A stretch of DNA of 64,000 bases, taken from assembly GCF_020216525.1 (NCBI RefSeq), contig NZ_JAIWOY010000009.1:107833-171832 (forward strand). The letters are read 5' to 3'. Positions 1 to 8,725 of this stretch are shown in pieces. The notes beneath the pieces are model-generated. The model saw only the letters and a list, made by a program, of their open reading frames with translations, was not told the origin of the DNA and did not search any database. This stretch comes from Nocardioides nematodiphilus (GTDB lineage Bacteria; Actinomycetota; Actinomycetes; Propionibacteriales; Nocardioidaceae). Numbering within the stretch: position 1 is the first letter of the stretch; every line of letters starts with the position of its first letter. A program made the position numbers and the translations under genes.

Positions 1-289
1 CGATGCGGCTCTTGAGCCCGTCGCGGGTGTGGAACCAGCCGGGGACCGAGGTGATCGGGCGCGCGACCGTGGAGACGGCGGACTCGGCGGGGCCGAGGAC
101 CTCGCCGGTGACCCGGCGGACGGGGTCCAGCACGCCGCCGGTCTTGTCGAGCGTGATGAGGGTGGCGCAGGCGAGCAGCAGCGCGACCGCGGTGGAGCGG
201 CGCGGCGAGCGCGGGTCGCGGGGCTCGAGGCTGCCGCGGCGGTTGATGCCCTCGCGTCCCGCGGCCGGGCGGCTCTGGAGCTGGGTCAT
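1..289 (-). CDS. mreC: MreC, rod-shape determining protein (5' part only)
   Basis: Partial gene running off the left edge of the window, about 96 residues visible. MreC is the bitopic membrane scaffold that links the cytoplasmic MreB filament to periplasmic wall synthesis. The start ATG (287-289) overlaps the mreB stop as ATGA, the usual mreBCD translational coupling. After a basic, Arg/Pro-rich N-terminus there is one hydrophobic segment around residues 34-48, then a stretch containing LDPVRRVTGEVLGPAESAVS that fits the MreC extracytoplasmic start. The coiled-coil and beta-barrel parts are off the window. Identification rests on the position after mreB plus the N-terminal pattern. Confidence 0.85.
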   Translation of the reverse strand, partial: MTQLQSRPAAGREGINRRGSLEPRDPRSPRRSTAVALLLACATLITLDKTGGVLDPVRRVTGEVLGPAESAVSTVARPITSVPGWFHTRDGLKSRI

Positions 290-1317
290 CACCAGCGCCT
301 GGTCTCGGTGACGAGGACCTTCTGCAGCGCCTCGAACTCCTCCACGCAGCGGCCGGCGCCGTGCGCGACGGAGGTGAGCGGGTCCTCGGCGACATGGACC
401 GGCATGCCGGTCTCGTGGCGGATGCGCTCGTCGAGGCCCTTGAGCAGCGCTCCCCCGCCGGTGAGGACGATGCCGCGGTCCATGATGTCGCCGGCGAGCT
501 CGGGCGGGGTCTGGTCGAGGGTGGCGCGGACCGCGTCGACGATGCCGCTGACCGGCTCCTCGAGGGCGTGCCGGATGTCGGCGCTGGAGACGGTGACCGT
601 CCGCGGCAGGCCACTGACCATGTCGCGGCCGCGGATCTCGGCCTCCGGCTCCTGGGCGGCGGGCCAGGCCGAGCCGAGGCTCATCTTGACCTCCTCCGCG
701 GTGCGCTCGCCGAGGAGCAGCGCGTGCTCCTTCTTCATCCACTGCACGATCGCGTTGTCCAGGTCGTCCCCGGCGGTGCGGACGGACAGGCTCGTGACGA
801 TGCCGCCGAGCGAGATGACGGCGACCTCGGTGGTGCCGCCGCCCACGTCGACGACCATGTTGCCGGTCGGCAGGTGCACCGGGAGCCCGGCGCCGATCGC
901 GGCGGCCATCGGCTCCTCGACGATGTAGACCTGGCGGGCGCCGGCCTGGTAGCCGGCCTCCTTGACCGCACGGGTCTCGACGGCGGTGATGCCCGACGGG
1001 ACGCAGATGACCATCCGCGGCTTGGCGAAGTAGCGGCGCTTGTGGACCTGCTGGATGAAGTAGCGCAGCATCTGCTCGGTCGCCTCGAAGTCGGCGATGA
1101 CGCCGTCCTTGAGCGGGCGGATGGCGGTGATGTTGTCGGGCGTACGGCCGAGCATGCGCTTGGCCTCGTGCCCGACGGCGAGCACCTCGCCCGTGGTCTG
1201 GTTGAGCGCGACGACACTCGGCTCGTCGACCAGGACGCCGCGGCCCCGGACGTAGACGAGCGTGTTGGCGGTGCCGAGATCGACGGCCATGTCACGACCG
1301 ATCAAGCTGTTCGCCAC
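289..1317 (-). CDS. mreB: Rod shape-determining protein MreB
   Basis: Bacterial actin homologue that polymerises under the membrane and positions the elongation machinery. The 342 residues match the family length. Visible actin-fold motifs are the phosphate-1 loop DLGTANTLVYV (residues 13-23), the phosphate-2 loop DVGGGTTEV (157-165) and the adenosine motif near GIVLTGGGALLKG in the last third. The start is a GTG preceded by a GAGG ribosome site about 10 bases upstream. A possible -10 (TAGCCT, 1384-1379) lies about 60 bases upstream, so this gene probably has a leader. It is first in an mreB-mreC operon. MreB is absent from Mycobacterium but present in Nocardioides-type and Streptomyces-type actinobacteria. 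Confidence 0.97.
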   Translation of the reverse strand: MANSLIGRDMAVDLGTANTLVYVRGRGVLVDEPSVVALNQTTGEVLAVGHEAKRMLGRTPDNITAIRPLKDGVIADFEATEQMLRYFIQQVHKRRYFAKPRMVICVPSGITAVETRAVKEAGYQAGARQVYIVEEPMAAAIGAGLPVHLPTGNMVVDVGGGTTEVAVISLGGIVTSLSVRTAGDDLDNAIVQWMKKEHALLLGERTAEEVKMSLGSAWPAAQEPEAEIRGRDMVSGLPRTVTVSSADIRHALEEPVSGIVDAVRATLDQTPPELAGDIMDRGIVLTGGGALLKGLDERIRHETGMPVHVAEDPLTSVAHGAGRCVEEFEALQKVLVTETRRW

Positions 1318-1602
1318 GGATCTGCCTCGCTGCTGTGCTGGGGAAGCGGGCAGACTCCCACTGGCCTACCCGATCACGAGGCTAGGCGGCGTGACTGGTG
1401 TTTCTGGTGAGGCACGCCGGGCGCGGCGGGCCCTCCTCAGGAGCGGGGCGGGGCGGTGCTCTCCCGCACGACGAGGTCGGTGGCCAGATCGATGCGCCGG
1501 TGTCTGTGAGGCGCGCCGTGCTTCGCACGAGTCCTCGGAGCGTGGAGAAGGAGCAATCTCGGAGTCTCTCAACGAGACTTCGGAACGTCGCGGGAGAGAG
1601 AA
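1318..1602. other. Intergenic region between mreB and ndk
   Basis: About 350 bases separate mreB from ndk (1318-1667). The part next to mreB holds its likely promoter (TAGCCT at 1384-1379 on the minus strand). The middle is GC-rich, with no reading frame of protein-like composition on either strand. A small perfect hairpin (6-bp arms, 1563-1579) lies in the right half, followed by the ndk terminator. Nothing else was recognised. Confidence 0.5.
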
Positions 1603-1631
1603 ACCGCCCGCCGGCAGAGCCGACGGGCGGT
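1603..1631 (-). terminator. Rho-independent-like terminator after ndk
   Basis: Perfect 8-bp inverted repeat ACCGCCCG / CGGGCGGT (1603-1610 with 1624-1631), 36 bases downstream of the ndk stop. Read on the minus strand it is followed by TTTCTCTC, the short pyrimidine tail typical of terminators in high-GC actinobacteria. Confidence 0.7.
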
Positions 1632-1667
1632 GGAGGCAGCGAGCCCTGAGGGCTCCGAGACCGAAGG

Positions 1668-2096
1668 TCAGAGGCTGGGGAACCAGATGCCGATCTCGCG
1701 CTCGGCGGACTCGACCGCGTCCGAGCCGTGGACCAGATTCTGCTGGACCGCGAGGCCCCAGTCGCGGCCCAGGTCGCCGCGGATGGTGCCCGGCGCGGCG
1801 GTGGTCGGGTCGGTGGTGCCGGCCAGGGAGCGGAAGCCCTCGATCACCCGGTGGCCCTCGACGACCATGGCCACGACCTGACCGGACAGCATGAACTCCA
1901 CCAGCGGAGCGTAGAAGGGCTTGCCCTCGTGCTCGGCGTAGTGCGCAGCGAGCAGCTCGGGGGTCGCCGCGCGGAGCTCGAGGGCGGCGAGCGTGTAGCC
2001 CTTGGCCTCGATGCGGCGGACGATCTCACCGGTGAGGCCGCGACGGACGCCGTCGGGCTTGACGAGGACGAGAGTGCGCTGAAGCTCGACAGTCAT
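1668..2096 (-). CDS. ndk: Nucleoside diphosphate kinase
   Basis: Transfers the gamma phosphate of ATP to nucleoside diphosphates through a phosphohistidine, keeping NTP and dNTP pools balanced. The 142 residues are the usual length. KPDGVRRGL (residues 13-21) and [16 protein letters not shown] (120-135) are the family signatures, and the phosphorylated His is residue 123. The start ATG lies 6 bases after a TAGCCT hexamer (2108-2103), which overlaps the stop codon of the upstream DUF4233 gene, so a leaderless transcript beginning at ndk is likely. The order folC-DUF4233-ndk is conserved in actinobacteria, including M. tuberculosis. Confidence 0.97.
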   Translation of the reverse strand: MTVELQRTLVLVKPDGVRRGLTGEIVRRIEAKGYTLAALELRAATPELLAAHYAEHEGKPFYAPLVEFMLSGQVVAMVVEGHRVIEGFRSLAGTTDPTTAAPGTIRGDLGRDWGLAVQQNLVHGSDAVESAEREIGIWFPSL

Positions 2097-2102
2097 GGCG
2101 TG

Positions 2103-2108
2103 AGGCTA
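2103..2108 (-). promoter_or_regulatory. -10 hexamer (TAGCCT) of ndk
   Basis: TAGCCT on the minus strand ends 6 bases before the ndk ATG. It matches the actinobacterial TANNNT -10 consensus at the spacing expected for a leaderless message, and lies inside the last codons of the upstream gene. Confidence 0.45.
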
Positions 2109-2543
2109 TCCGTTGCCCTGGAGCCGGTCCCACTCCGCGTACGCGGCGGCCTTCTCCCGCTCGATCTTGGTGGAGAGCGCCATCGCGCCCCACCACAGCG
2201 CCAGGAAGACGATCGCGAGCACGAGCACCAGGTGCACCCAGATCGCCAGAGCCAGGGTCGCGACCTGCACCAGCCAGCCCGCCGCGTAGGCCCACCGGTG
2301 GCGGAGCATGCCGGAGAGCAGGATGCAGATCAGGCACAGCCCGACGGCGAGCGGGACGGCGACCTTCGCGGAGACGTCGCCGACCGAGATCATCACCGGG
2401 GCGACCAGGCCGAGGGTGATGCCCTGCAGGACCAGGATGGCGGCCGCCATGCCCCGGCGCGGGGACTTGTCGCGGTCATCGGTGTAGGCGATCTGCGGGA
2501 CCGCGATCGGCACCTCCGCGTCGTGGTCGTCCGGGGTCGTCAT
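2106..2543 (-). CDS. DUF4233 family membrane protein
   Basis: 145-residue integral membrane protein of unknown function. About four hydrophobic segments lie between residues 32 and 125 (for example AAAILVLQGITLGLVAPVM and LALAIWVHLVLVLAIVFLALW), after an acidic N-terminus and before a basic/acidic cytoplasmic tail. Its start codon overlaps the folC stop (ATGA, 2540-2543), so it is translationally coupled to folC. The same small membrane gene follows folC in mycobacteria (Rv2446c), which supports the family call. No catalytic motif is visible. Confidence 0.85.
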   Translation of the reverse strand: MTTPDDHDAEVPIAVPQIAYTDDRDKSPRRGMAAAILVLQGITLGLVAPVMISVGDVSAKVAVPLAVGLCLICILLSGMLRHRWAYAAGWLVQVATLALAIWVHLVLVLAIVFLALWWGAMALSTKIEREKAAAYAEWDRLQGNG

Positions 2544-3913
2544 CGCGCGCCCTTGCGGCGCAGCAGCACACGGGCCTCGCCGACGGTGACGACGGAGCCG
2601 GTGACCAGGACCGCTCCCCCGCTGATGGAGGACCCCGAGCCGTCCGTGTCCTCCGCCAATGCCGATGCCGCGTCGATGGCGTCGTCGAGGCGCGGCACGA
2701 CGGTGACGCGGTCCTCGCCGTAGATCTCGATCGCGAGCTCGCCCAGACGCCGGGCCGACATCGCGCGCTCGGTGCTGTTCTGGGTGACGATGAGGTGGGA
2801 CAGGTGCGGCTCGAAGACGGCCAGCAGCCCCTCGACGTCCTTGTCGCCCATCACGCCGACGACGCCGATGACCGACTCGAAGCTGAACGCATCCTCCAGG
2901 GCGGCCGCGGTCGCCTCCGCGCCGTGCGGGTTGTGCGCGGCGTCGAGCAGGATCGTCGGGCTGGAGCGGACGATCTCCAGGCGGCCCGGCGAGCTGACCC
3001 GGGCGTACGCGTCGGTGACGAGCTCGGCGTCGAGCGGGTCGCTGTCCTGGTCGCCGAGCAGTGCCTCGACGGCGGCCAGCGCCAGGGCGGCGTTCTGGGC
3101 CTGGTGGGCGCCGTAGAGCGGGACGAAGAGGTCCTCGTACGTACCGCGCAGACCGCGGAGGCTGACGAGCTGTCCACCGACGGCCGCGGTGGTGCTGAGC
3201 ACGCCGAAGTCGACGTCCTCCTCCACCACGGTGGCGCCGACCTCGGCCGCGCGGGCCAGCAGCACCTCGCGCACCTCGGGCAGCTGCTTGGCGATCACGA
3301 CGACCGCACCGGGCTTGATGATCCCGGCCTTCTCGGTGGCGATCGCGACGGGCGTGTCACCGAGGTACTGGGCGTGGTCGAGGCCGATCGGGGTGATCAC
3401 CGCCACGGCACCGTCGGCGACGTTGGTGGCGTCCCACGAGCCGCCCATGCCCACCTCGACGACGGCGACGTCGACCGGGGTCTCGGCGAACTTCGCGAAC
3501 GCCATCCCGACCACGGTCTCGAAGAAGGAGAGCGGGTGCGGCTGGTCCTCATCGACGAGGTGCGTGTACGGCGCGACGTCGTTGAACGCGGCGACGAAGT
3601 CGTCGTCGCTCAGCGGCTCACCGTCGATGCTGATCCGCTCGTTGATCCGCTCCACATGCGGGCTGGTGAACCGTCCCGTGCGCAGCTCGAGGGTGCTCAG
3701 CAGCGTCTCGATGATGCGGGCGGTGGAGGTCTTGCCGTTGGTGCCGGTCAGGTGCACCACCTGGTAGGCGTGCTGGGGGTCACCGAGCAGCTCGGTGAAG
3801 GCGCGGATCCGGTCGAGGCTCGGCTCGAGGCGGGTCTCAGGCCACCGGGAGAGCAGTGCTTCCTCGGCCTCTTGGATCGTGTGGGCCGGACGGGCCTGGG
3901 GGGTCTCACTCAT
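2540..3913 (-). CDS. folC: Bifunctional folylpolyglutamate/dihydrofolate synthase
   Basis: ATP-dependent ligase of the Mur-ligase fold that joins glutamate to dihydropteroate and extends the polyglutamate tail of folates. It has 457 residues. The P-loop GTNGKTSTAR is at residues 57-66, followed by the Mur-ligase central domain (VAVVEVGMGGSWDATNV) and the C-terminal domain with LLDAAHNPHG. The ATG start is 9 bases downstream of a TAGACT -10 element (3928-3923), and the next feature upstream is a repeat pair. It heads a folC-DUF4233-ndk group. Confidence 0.95.
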   Translation of the reverse strand: MSETPQARPAHTIQEAEEALLSRWPETRLEPSLDRIRAFTELLGDPQHAYQVVHLTGTNGKTSTARIIETLLSTLELRTGRFTSPHVERINERISIDGEPLSDDDFVAAFNDVAPYTHLVDEDQPHPLSFFETVVGMAFAKFAETPVDVAVVEVGMGGSWDATNVADGAVAVITPIGLDHAQYLGDTPVAIATEKAGIIKPGAVVVIAKQLPEVREVLLARAAEVGATVVEEDVDFGVLSTTAAVGGQLVSLRGLRGTYEDLFVPLYGAHQAQNAALALAAVEALLGDQDSDPLDAELVTDAYARVSSPGRLEIVRSSPTILLDAAHNPHGAEATAAALEDAFSFESVIGVVGVMGDKDVEGLLAVFEPHLSHLIVTQNSTERAMSARRLGELAIEIYGEDRVTVVPRLDDAIDAASALAEDTDGSGSSISGGAVLVTGSVVTVGEARVLLRRKGAR

Positions 3914-3922
3914 CGCCCCGCG

Positions 3923-3928
3923 AGTCTA
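3923..3928 (-). promoter_or_regulatory. -10 hexamer (TAGACT) of folC
   Basis: TAGACT on the minus strand, 9 bases from the folC ATG. It abuts the first unit of the direct repeat, so the repeat occupies the place where the -35 element would be. Confidence 0.4.
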
Positions 3929-4078
3929 GGCGACCAAGCGAGCGACAGCGTGAGCGAGGGACGAGCTCGGGCGCTGGCCGCGAGCGCGGGAGCCGGCCGC
4001 GCAGCGGCCAGGCGACCAAGCGAGCGACAGCGCGAGCGAGGGACGAGCTCGGGCGCTGGCCGCGAGCGCGGGAGCCGG
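3928..4078. repeat. Tandem pair of a 69-bp interspersed repeat
   Basis: Two nearly identical 69-bp units at 3928-3996 and 4010-4078 (period 82) differ at a single base (T 3951 versus C 4033). Each begins AGGCGACCAAGCGAGCGACA and ends GCGGGAGCCGG. Unit 1 is followed by a GGCCGC-GCA-GCGGCC hairpin. The same unit recurs inverted at 56397-56465 with 3 mismatches and, more diverged, at 37990-38074. It fills the space between the folC start and the end of the GNAT gene. It has no coding look and is probably a dispersed repeat family of this genome. Confidence 0.85.
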
Positions 4079-4081
4079 GCG

Positions 4082-4978
4082 TCAGCGCGCGACGAGCTCG
4101 AAGTTGGCTGTGTCGTACGCCGGCTCGTAGCCGAGCCGGGCGTAGACGCCGTTGGAGACCGGGTTGTCGAGATCGGTGTACAGCGTGGACCGGCCCCCTG
4201 CCTCCACGATCAGCTGCGAGGCGTACGCGACACCCGCGGCGGCGTAGCCGTACCCGCGGTGCTCGCGCGGCGTGTAGACGGGGCCGACGTGCCCGACTCC
4301 GAGAACGGGATGGTCGAGGCCCGTCAGGTGCACGACCACGCCGTCGGCCTCCCACAGCACGACGCGACGCTGATCGATCCGCGCCCGCATGTCGGCGGGG
4401 GTGAGCGCCTCGCCCTCGTGTGAGCCGGAGGGGCGGCCCGCCTGCTCGTCGGCGGCGCGACGGAAGTCGTTGAACCAGGCCAGGCACAGGTCCAGGTCCG
4501 TCTCGGTCGCGAGACGACCGCGGCCCTGGACGCCGGTCGGCGGGACCAGCGTCCCGAGCTCCCACAGCCGGGTCGCCATGGTCATCTCGACATCTCGACC
4601 GAGCGCCGCGGCCATCGTCTCGGCGACGACACCGGCAGCGGGCAAGGTGCCGTTGGCGCCGCCCGGGTCCTCCCCCAGCCCGACCGCCCAGCTCCCGAGC
4701 AGCCTCGCGGCCGGGTCGGGCATCGAGGTGACGTACAGCGGGTACGGCGCGAACGCCGCGGTCCGCATCGCCGCGCCCACCGCGTCTCCGGAGGGATCAC
4801 GCACGAGGGCGAACCAGAAGTACGGGGAGCGCTCCGGGCGGCCGTCGCGGACGGCGCGATCGGCGGTGACGGCGATCATGGCGGCCTCGACCCGGTGCTC
4901 GCGGAAGTACGCCTCCCCAGCCGCGAGGAACGCGCGCGGATCGTCGAACATCGCGACCGTGTAGTCATCGGGGAGCAT
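4082..4978 (-). CDS. GNAT family N-acetyltransferase
   Basis: 298-residue protein with a C-terminal GNAT acetyl-CoA binding domain (about residues 195-298): beta-strand GVGHVGPVYTPREHRGYGYAAAGVAYASQLIVEAG carries the R/Q-x-x-G-x-G/A pyrophosphate loop (here REHRGYGYA), followed by LYTDLDNPVSNGVYARLGYEPA. The N-terminal half resembles the divergent lobe of two-domain GNAT proteins. The substrate cannot be told. It is transcribed divergently from valS with 76 bases between, and its end abuts the second repeat unit. Confidence 0.85.
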   Translation of the reverse strand: MLPDDYTVAMFDDPRAFLAAGEAYFREHRVEAAMIAVTADRAVRDGRPERSPYFWFALVRDPSGDAVGAAMRTAAFAPYPLYVTSMPDPAARLLGSWAVGLGEDPGGANGTLPAAGVVAETMAAALGRDVEMTMATRLWELGTLVPPTGVQGRGRLATETDLDLCLAWFNDFRRAADEQAGRPSGSHEGEALTPADMRARIDQRRVVLWEADGVVVHLTGLDHPVLGVGHVGPVYTPREHRGYGYAAAGVAYASQLIVEAGGRSTLYTDLDNPVSNGVYARLGYEPAYDTANFELVAR

Positions 4979-5042
4979 GCTCGATCCTCACCGCCCACGG
5001 GCCGTATCCTCAACCCATTTCGCGCCCGTCGGCGGGCGACCC

Positions 5043-5048
5043 TAGGAT
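5043..5048 (+). promoter_or_regulatory. -10 hexamer (TAGGAT) of valS
   Basis: TAGGAT ends 6 bases before the valS ATG. No T-box or other leader fits in the 76 bases between the divergent genes, so valS is probably read from a leaderless transcript. Confidence 0.45.
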
Positions 5049-5054
5049 TTCCTC

Positions 5055-7676
5055 ATGAGTGAGCCCACCAGCAGCCAGAGCCCCGACGCGTCGACGCAGC
5101 GCAGCGCCGGCGTATCGGTACCGGAGAAGCCGGCGCTGGAGGGGCTGGAGGCCAAGTGGTCGGAGCAGTGGAAGGCCGACGACACGTACGCGTTCGACCG
5201 CACCCAGCCGCGCGAGAACGTCTACTCCATCGACACTCCCCCGCCGACCGTCTCGGGCTCGCTGCACGTCGGCCACGTCTTCAGCTACACCCACGCCGAC
5301 CTGGTCGCGCGCTTCCAGCGGATGCGCGGCAAGTCGGTCTTCTACCCGATCGGCTGGGACGACAACGGCCTGCCGACCGAGCGTCGCGTGCAGAACTACT
5401 TCGGCGTGCGCTGCGACCCGTCGCTGCCGTACGACGCCGACTTCACGCCGCCGGAGAAGCCGGACCCGAAGCGGCAGATCCCGATCTCGCGGCCGAACTT
5501 CATCGAGCTGTGCGCTCAGCTGGTCGTCGAGGACGAGAAGGTCTTCGAGTCGCTGTGGCGCACCCTCGGCATGTCCTACGACTGGTCGCTGCAGTACACG
5601 ACCATCGGCAAGGACGCGACCGCCGTCAGCCAGCGCGCGTTCCTGCGCAACCTCAGCCGCGGCGAGGCGTACCTCCAGGAGGCGCCCACGCTGTGGGACG
5701 TCACCTTCCAGACCGCCGTCGCCCAGGCCGAGCTCGAGGCGCGCGAGTACCCGGGCGCCTACCACCGCGTCGCGTTCCACGGTGCCACCGGCCCGATCCA
5801 CATCGAGACCACCCGACCGGAGCTGATCCCGTCGGTGGTCGCGCTGATCGCGCACCCGGACGACGAGCGCTACCAGCCGCTGTTCGGCACCACCGTGAAG
5901 TCGCCGATCTTCGGCGTCGAGATCCCGGTCCTCGCCCACGCCGCGGCCGAGCCCGACAAGGGCGCCGGCATCGCGATGTGCTGCACCTTCGGTGACCTCA
6001 CCGACGTGCAGTGGTGGCGTGAGCTCAACCTTCCCGTCCGGACGGTCATCGGCCGCGACGGCCGCTTCACCGCTGAGACCCCGGAGTGGCTCGTCGAGGC
6101 CGACTTCTACGGCGAGCTCGCCGGCAAGACCACCCACTCGGCGCGCGAGGCGATCGTCGCCAGGCTGCGCGAGACCGGCGACCTGGTCGGCGACCCGAAG
6201 CCCACCCAGCGGATGGCGAACTTCTACGAGAAGGGCGACAAGCCCCTCGAGATCGTCGCCACCCGACAGTGGTACATCAAGAACGGCGGCCGCGACGCCG
6301 GCCTGCGCGACGCGCTGCTCGACGACGGGTCCTCGATCACCTGGCTGCCCGAGCACATGAAGCACCGCTACGACAACTGGGTCGGCGGCCTCAACGGCGA
6401 CTGGCTGGTCAGCCGTCAGCGCTACTTCGGCATCCCGTTCCCCGTCTGGTACGCGCTCGACGCCGAGGGCAACCCCGATTACGCGAACCCGATCGTCGCG
6501 GACGAGGCGCAGCTGCCGCTCGACCCGTCGACGGTCGCACCGGCCGGCTTCACCGAGGACCAGCGCGGCGTGCCGGGCGGCTTCATCGGCGACCCGGACG
6601 TGATGGACACCTGGGCCACCTCCTCGCTGACGCCGCACATCGCGGCCAAGTGGGGTACCGATGACGACCTGTTCAACCGGGTCTTCCCGATGGACCTCTG
6701 CACCCAGGGTCACGACATCATCCGGACCTGGCTCTTCTCCCGCGTGGTGCGCGCCCACTTCGAGAACGGCGCCGTCCCGTGGTCGCACGCCATGCTCTCG
6801 GGCTGGATCCTGGACCCGGACCGCAAGAAGATGTCGAAGTCGAAGGGCAACGTGGTCGTCCCGACCGAGATCCTCGACAAGTTCGGCGCCGACGCCGTCC
6901 GCTGGCGCGCGGCCCTGTCGCGGCCGGGCATGGACTCGCCGTTCGACGAGACCCAGATGAAGGTCGGGCGCCGACTGGCGATGAAGGTGCTCAACGCGGC
7001 GAAGCTGGTCCTGGGCAACCTCGAGGCGACCTCGCTCGACACCTTCGCGGTCTCCGAGCCGGTCGACTGCGCCCTGCTGGGCCGCCTGGCCGGGGTCGTC
7101 ACCAAGGCGACCGAGGCCTTCGACGCCTACGACTACACCACCGCGCTGGAGTCGGCCGAGAAGTTCTTCTGGGACTTCTGCGACGACTACGTCGAGCTGG
7201 TGAAGGAGCGCGCGTACGGCGAGCCGTCCGACCCGGGCACCCTGTCCGCGAAGGCCGCGCTGGCGATCACGCTGCACACGCAGTTGCGCCTGCTCGCCCC
7301 GTTCCTGCCGTACGTGACCGAGGAGGTCTGGTCGTGGTGGCAGGAGGGCTCGATCCACCGCGCCTCGTGGCCGACCGAGCTCGAGCTCGGCTCCGCCGCG
7401 GCGGCCGACGACACCGTCCTCGGTGCCGCCGCCGTCGCCCTGTCAGGGATCCGCGGCGTGAAGTCGAACGCCAAGGTCAAGATGCGTGCGCCGCTGGCCC
7501 GCACCGAGGTCACCGGCCCCGAGGCGCTGGTCCGCGCCGCCGAGCTCGCCCAGGGCGACCTGCGCCGCTCCGGCACGATCGTCGGCGACCTGGTCTTCAC
7601 CGTCGACGCCGAGGCGTCCGAGCTGCGGGTCACCGCGGAGCTGGCCCCGGAGCCGGAGGCCGCGCCCGCGGAGTGA
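5055..7676 (+). CDS. valS: Valyl-tRNA synthetase
   Basis: Class I aminoacyl-tRNA synthetase charging tRNA-Val, 873 residues. The HIGH signature appears as HVGH (residues 71-74, in [17 protein letters not shown]). The editing (CP1) domain follows, and KMSKS sits near residue 592 in [13 protein letters not shown]. The anticodon-binding domain is downstream ([10 protein letters not shown]). The C-terminal coiled-coil tail common in bacterial ValRS is short or absent, as in the shorter actinobacterial form. In mycobacteria valS is next to folC on the same strand; here it is inverted relative to folC and separated by a GNAT gene. Confidence 0.96.
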   Translation: MSEPTSSQSPDASTQRSAGVSVPEKPALEGLEAKWSEQWKADDTYAFDRTQPRENVYSIDTPPPTVSGSLHVGHVFSYTHADLVARFQRMRGKSVFYPIGWDDNGLPTERRVQNYFGVRCDPSLPYDADFTPPEKPDPKRQIPISRPNFIELCAQLVVEDEKVFESLWRTLGMSYDWSLQYTTIGKDATAVSQRAFLRNLSRGEAYLQEAPTLWDVTFQTAVAQAELEAREYPGAYHRVAFHGATGPIHIETTRPELIPSVVALIAHPDDERYQPLFGTTVKSPIFGVEIPVLAHAAAEPDKGAGIAMCCTFGDLTDVQWWRELNLPVRTVIGRDGRFTAETPEWLVEADFYGELAGKTTHSAREAIVARLRETGDLVGDPKPTQRMANFYEKGDKPLEIVATRQWYIKNGGRDAGLRDALLDDGSSITWLPEHMKHRYDNWVGGLNGDWLVSRQRYFGIPFPVWYALDAEGNPDYANPIVADEAQLPLDPSTVAPAGFTEDQRGVPGGFIGDPDVMDTWATSSLTPHIAAKWGTDDDLFNRVFPMDLCTQGHDIIRTWLFSRVVRAHFENGAVPWSHAMLSGWILDPDRKKMSKSKGNVVVPTEILDKFGADAVRWRAALSRPGMDSPFDETQMKVGRRLAMKVLNAAKLVLGNLEATSLDTFAVSEPVDCALLGRLAGVVTKATEAFDAYDYTTALESAEKFFWDFCDDYVELVKERAYGEPSDPGTLSAKAALAITLHTQLRLLAPFLPYVTEEVWSWWQEGSIHRASWPTELELGSAAAADDTVLGAAAVALSGIRGVKSNAKVKMRAPLARTEVTGPEALVRAAELAQGDLRRSGTIVGDLVFTVDAEASELRVTAELAPEPEAAPAE

Positions 7677-7751
7677 GCGCGAGGTGGTTCGAGTGGGAGC
7701 GGGGCGCGAAGGCGCCCGGCTCCTTGCTCGCCTCGAGCCCCACGACGAACG

Positions 7752-7785
7752 AACGGCGGCCCACCCGGAGGGGTGGCCCTCCGTT
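7752..7785. terminator. Bidirectional terminator between valS and a convergent gene
   Basis: Inverted repeat with 15-base arms (13 of 15 paired) around a GGAG loop, 75 bases after valS and 21 bases from the end of the convergent gene. It could serve both transcripts; the arms are GC-rich with AA/TT at the base. Confidence 0.65.
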
Positions 7786-7806
7786 CTGCTGTCTGCTGGG
7801 TCGGGA

Positions 7807-8592
7807 TCAGTGACCGCTGTGGCCGTGGGCCGGGCCGATCATGCCGGGAGCGTGGCCGTGGCCGAACCCGCTGTTGCCGGGAGCCGTGCTCGTGTGGCTG
7901 CTCCTGCCGGGTGCGGTGGCGCTGGGGCCGCCGTGAGCCGGACCGTGGCCCTTGTCCATCGTGGGGCCGGCGGTGCTGGTCGGGCCGCTGTAGCTGTAGC
8001 TGTAGCTGCGGGTGTTGACGACCGGCGTCGGGCTGCCGTGCTTCGAGGCGCCATGGGACTGCGGCCCGGCGACGCCGTGCGCGGCGTGTCCATGCGGGGC
8101 GCCCCAGCCATGGTCGGGGCCGCTGATCGGCGTCGCGACGGTCGCGGTGGACGCGACCGGGTCGTGCTTCGGTCCACCGTGGCTCGCGGACGTGGCAGGC
8201 GCGACCGTCTTGACGGTGTTCACAGGCGTGGCGGGCGCGACCGGCTGCTTGGGCTGCGAGTGCACCGGAACGACCGGGTGCGCGTGGAAGCCACGCGTGA
8301 TGTGCGCGGCCGGGATCGCCGACGGGTGGGTCAGGTGCAGGACCTGCGCGGGCGAAGAAACGACCGGCGTGGAGTCGACCGTCGCGGGAGCCGCGGGCTT
8401 CGCCGGCGTGGAGGGCTGGAGCGTCTCACCCTGCTGGATCTCCATCAGCTGGAGCCCCGCGACGACGGGCGCAGCGAAGCTGCGCCACGCGTCCTTCGCG
8501 TAGCTGCGCATGCTGTTGGTCGCCAGCACGACGACACAGGCGATCGCAACGACGACGAACGCCGTCAGCGGTGCCTTGTGATTCGAGGACAC
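7807..8592 (-). CDS. Hypothetical membrane-anchored His/Pro/Ala-rich protein
   Basis: About 261 residues, family not recognised. One N-terminal hydrophobic anchor (APLTAFVVVAIACVVVLAT, residues 7-25) is followed by a long low-complexity region rich in His, Pro, Gly, Ala, Ser and Thr, ending in several His-Gly-His clusters (GFGHGHAPGMIGPAHGHSGH). This points to an exported disordered tail, possibly metal-binding. The frame is open up to 8718, but the GTG at 8592 is preferred because GGGAAGGGG lies just upstream and the hydrophobic segment then becomes a normal signal anchor. It sits downstream of a candidate promoter (8630-8657). Confidence 0.6.
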   Translation of the reverse strand: MSSNHKAPLTAFVVVAIACVVVLATNSMRSYAKDAWRSFAAPVVAGLQLMEIQQGETLQPSTPAKPAAPATVDSTPVVSSPAQVLHLTHPSAIPAAHITRGFHAHPVVPVHSQPKQPVAPATPVNTVKTVAPATSASHGGPKHDPVASTATVATPISGPDHGWGAPHGHAAHGVAGPQSHGASKHGSPTPVVNTRSYSYSYSGPTSTAGPTMDKGHGPAHGGPSATAPGRSSHTSTAPGNSGFGHGHAPGMIGPAHGHSGH

Positions 8593-8629
8593 GCTCGCCC
8601 CTTCCCAGCCCGGACCTGGTGATGACAGG

Positions 8630-8657
8630 ACCCTAGTCTCGCCTAACCGATCGGTCA
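8630..8657 (-). promoter_or_regulatory. Candidate promoter with ACCGATCGGT palindrome
   Basis: On the minus strand CTGACC (8657-8652) and TAGGGT (8635-8630) are 16 bases apart, a good -35/-10 pair for the His/Pro-rich protein gene. A perfect 10-bp palindrome ACCGATCGGT (8646-8655) overlaps the -35 and could be an operator. Confidence 0.4.
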
Positions 8658-8725
8658 GAAGCGAACTGTCCTGAGGCAAATGACCCAAACGGACTATGCG
8701 GCTCGGGACGTTCGGCACGCAGCGC

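Noticed and set aside
29..1410. Long plus-strand open frames opposite mreB
   Set aside because: They are mirror frames of a clear MreB protein in high-GC DNA. Composition is Arg/Asp/Gly-rich without any family motif.
4979..5054. T-box or other leader RNA for valS
   Set aside because: Only 76 bases separate the divergent starts and a -10 element is 6 bases from the ATG.
5010..7358. A 782-residue minus-strand frame opposite valS
   Set aside because: Valyl-tRNA synthetase on the plus strand is unambiguous; the antisense frame is low-complexity Arg/Val/Asp sequence.
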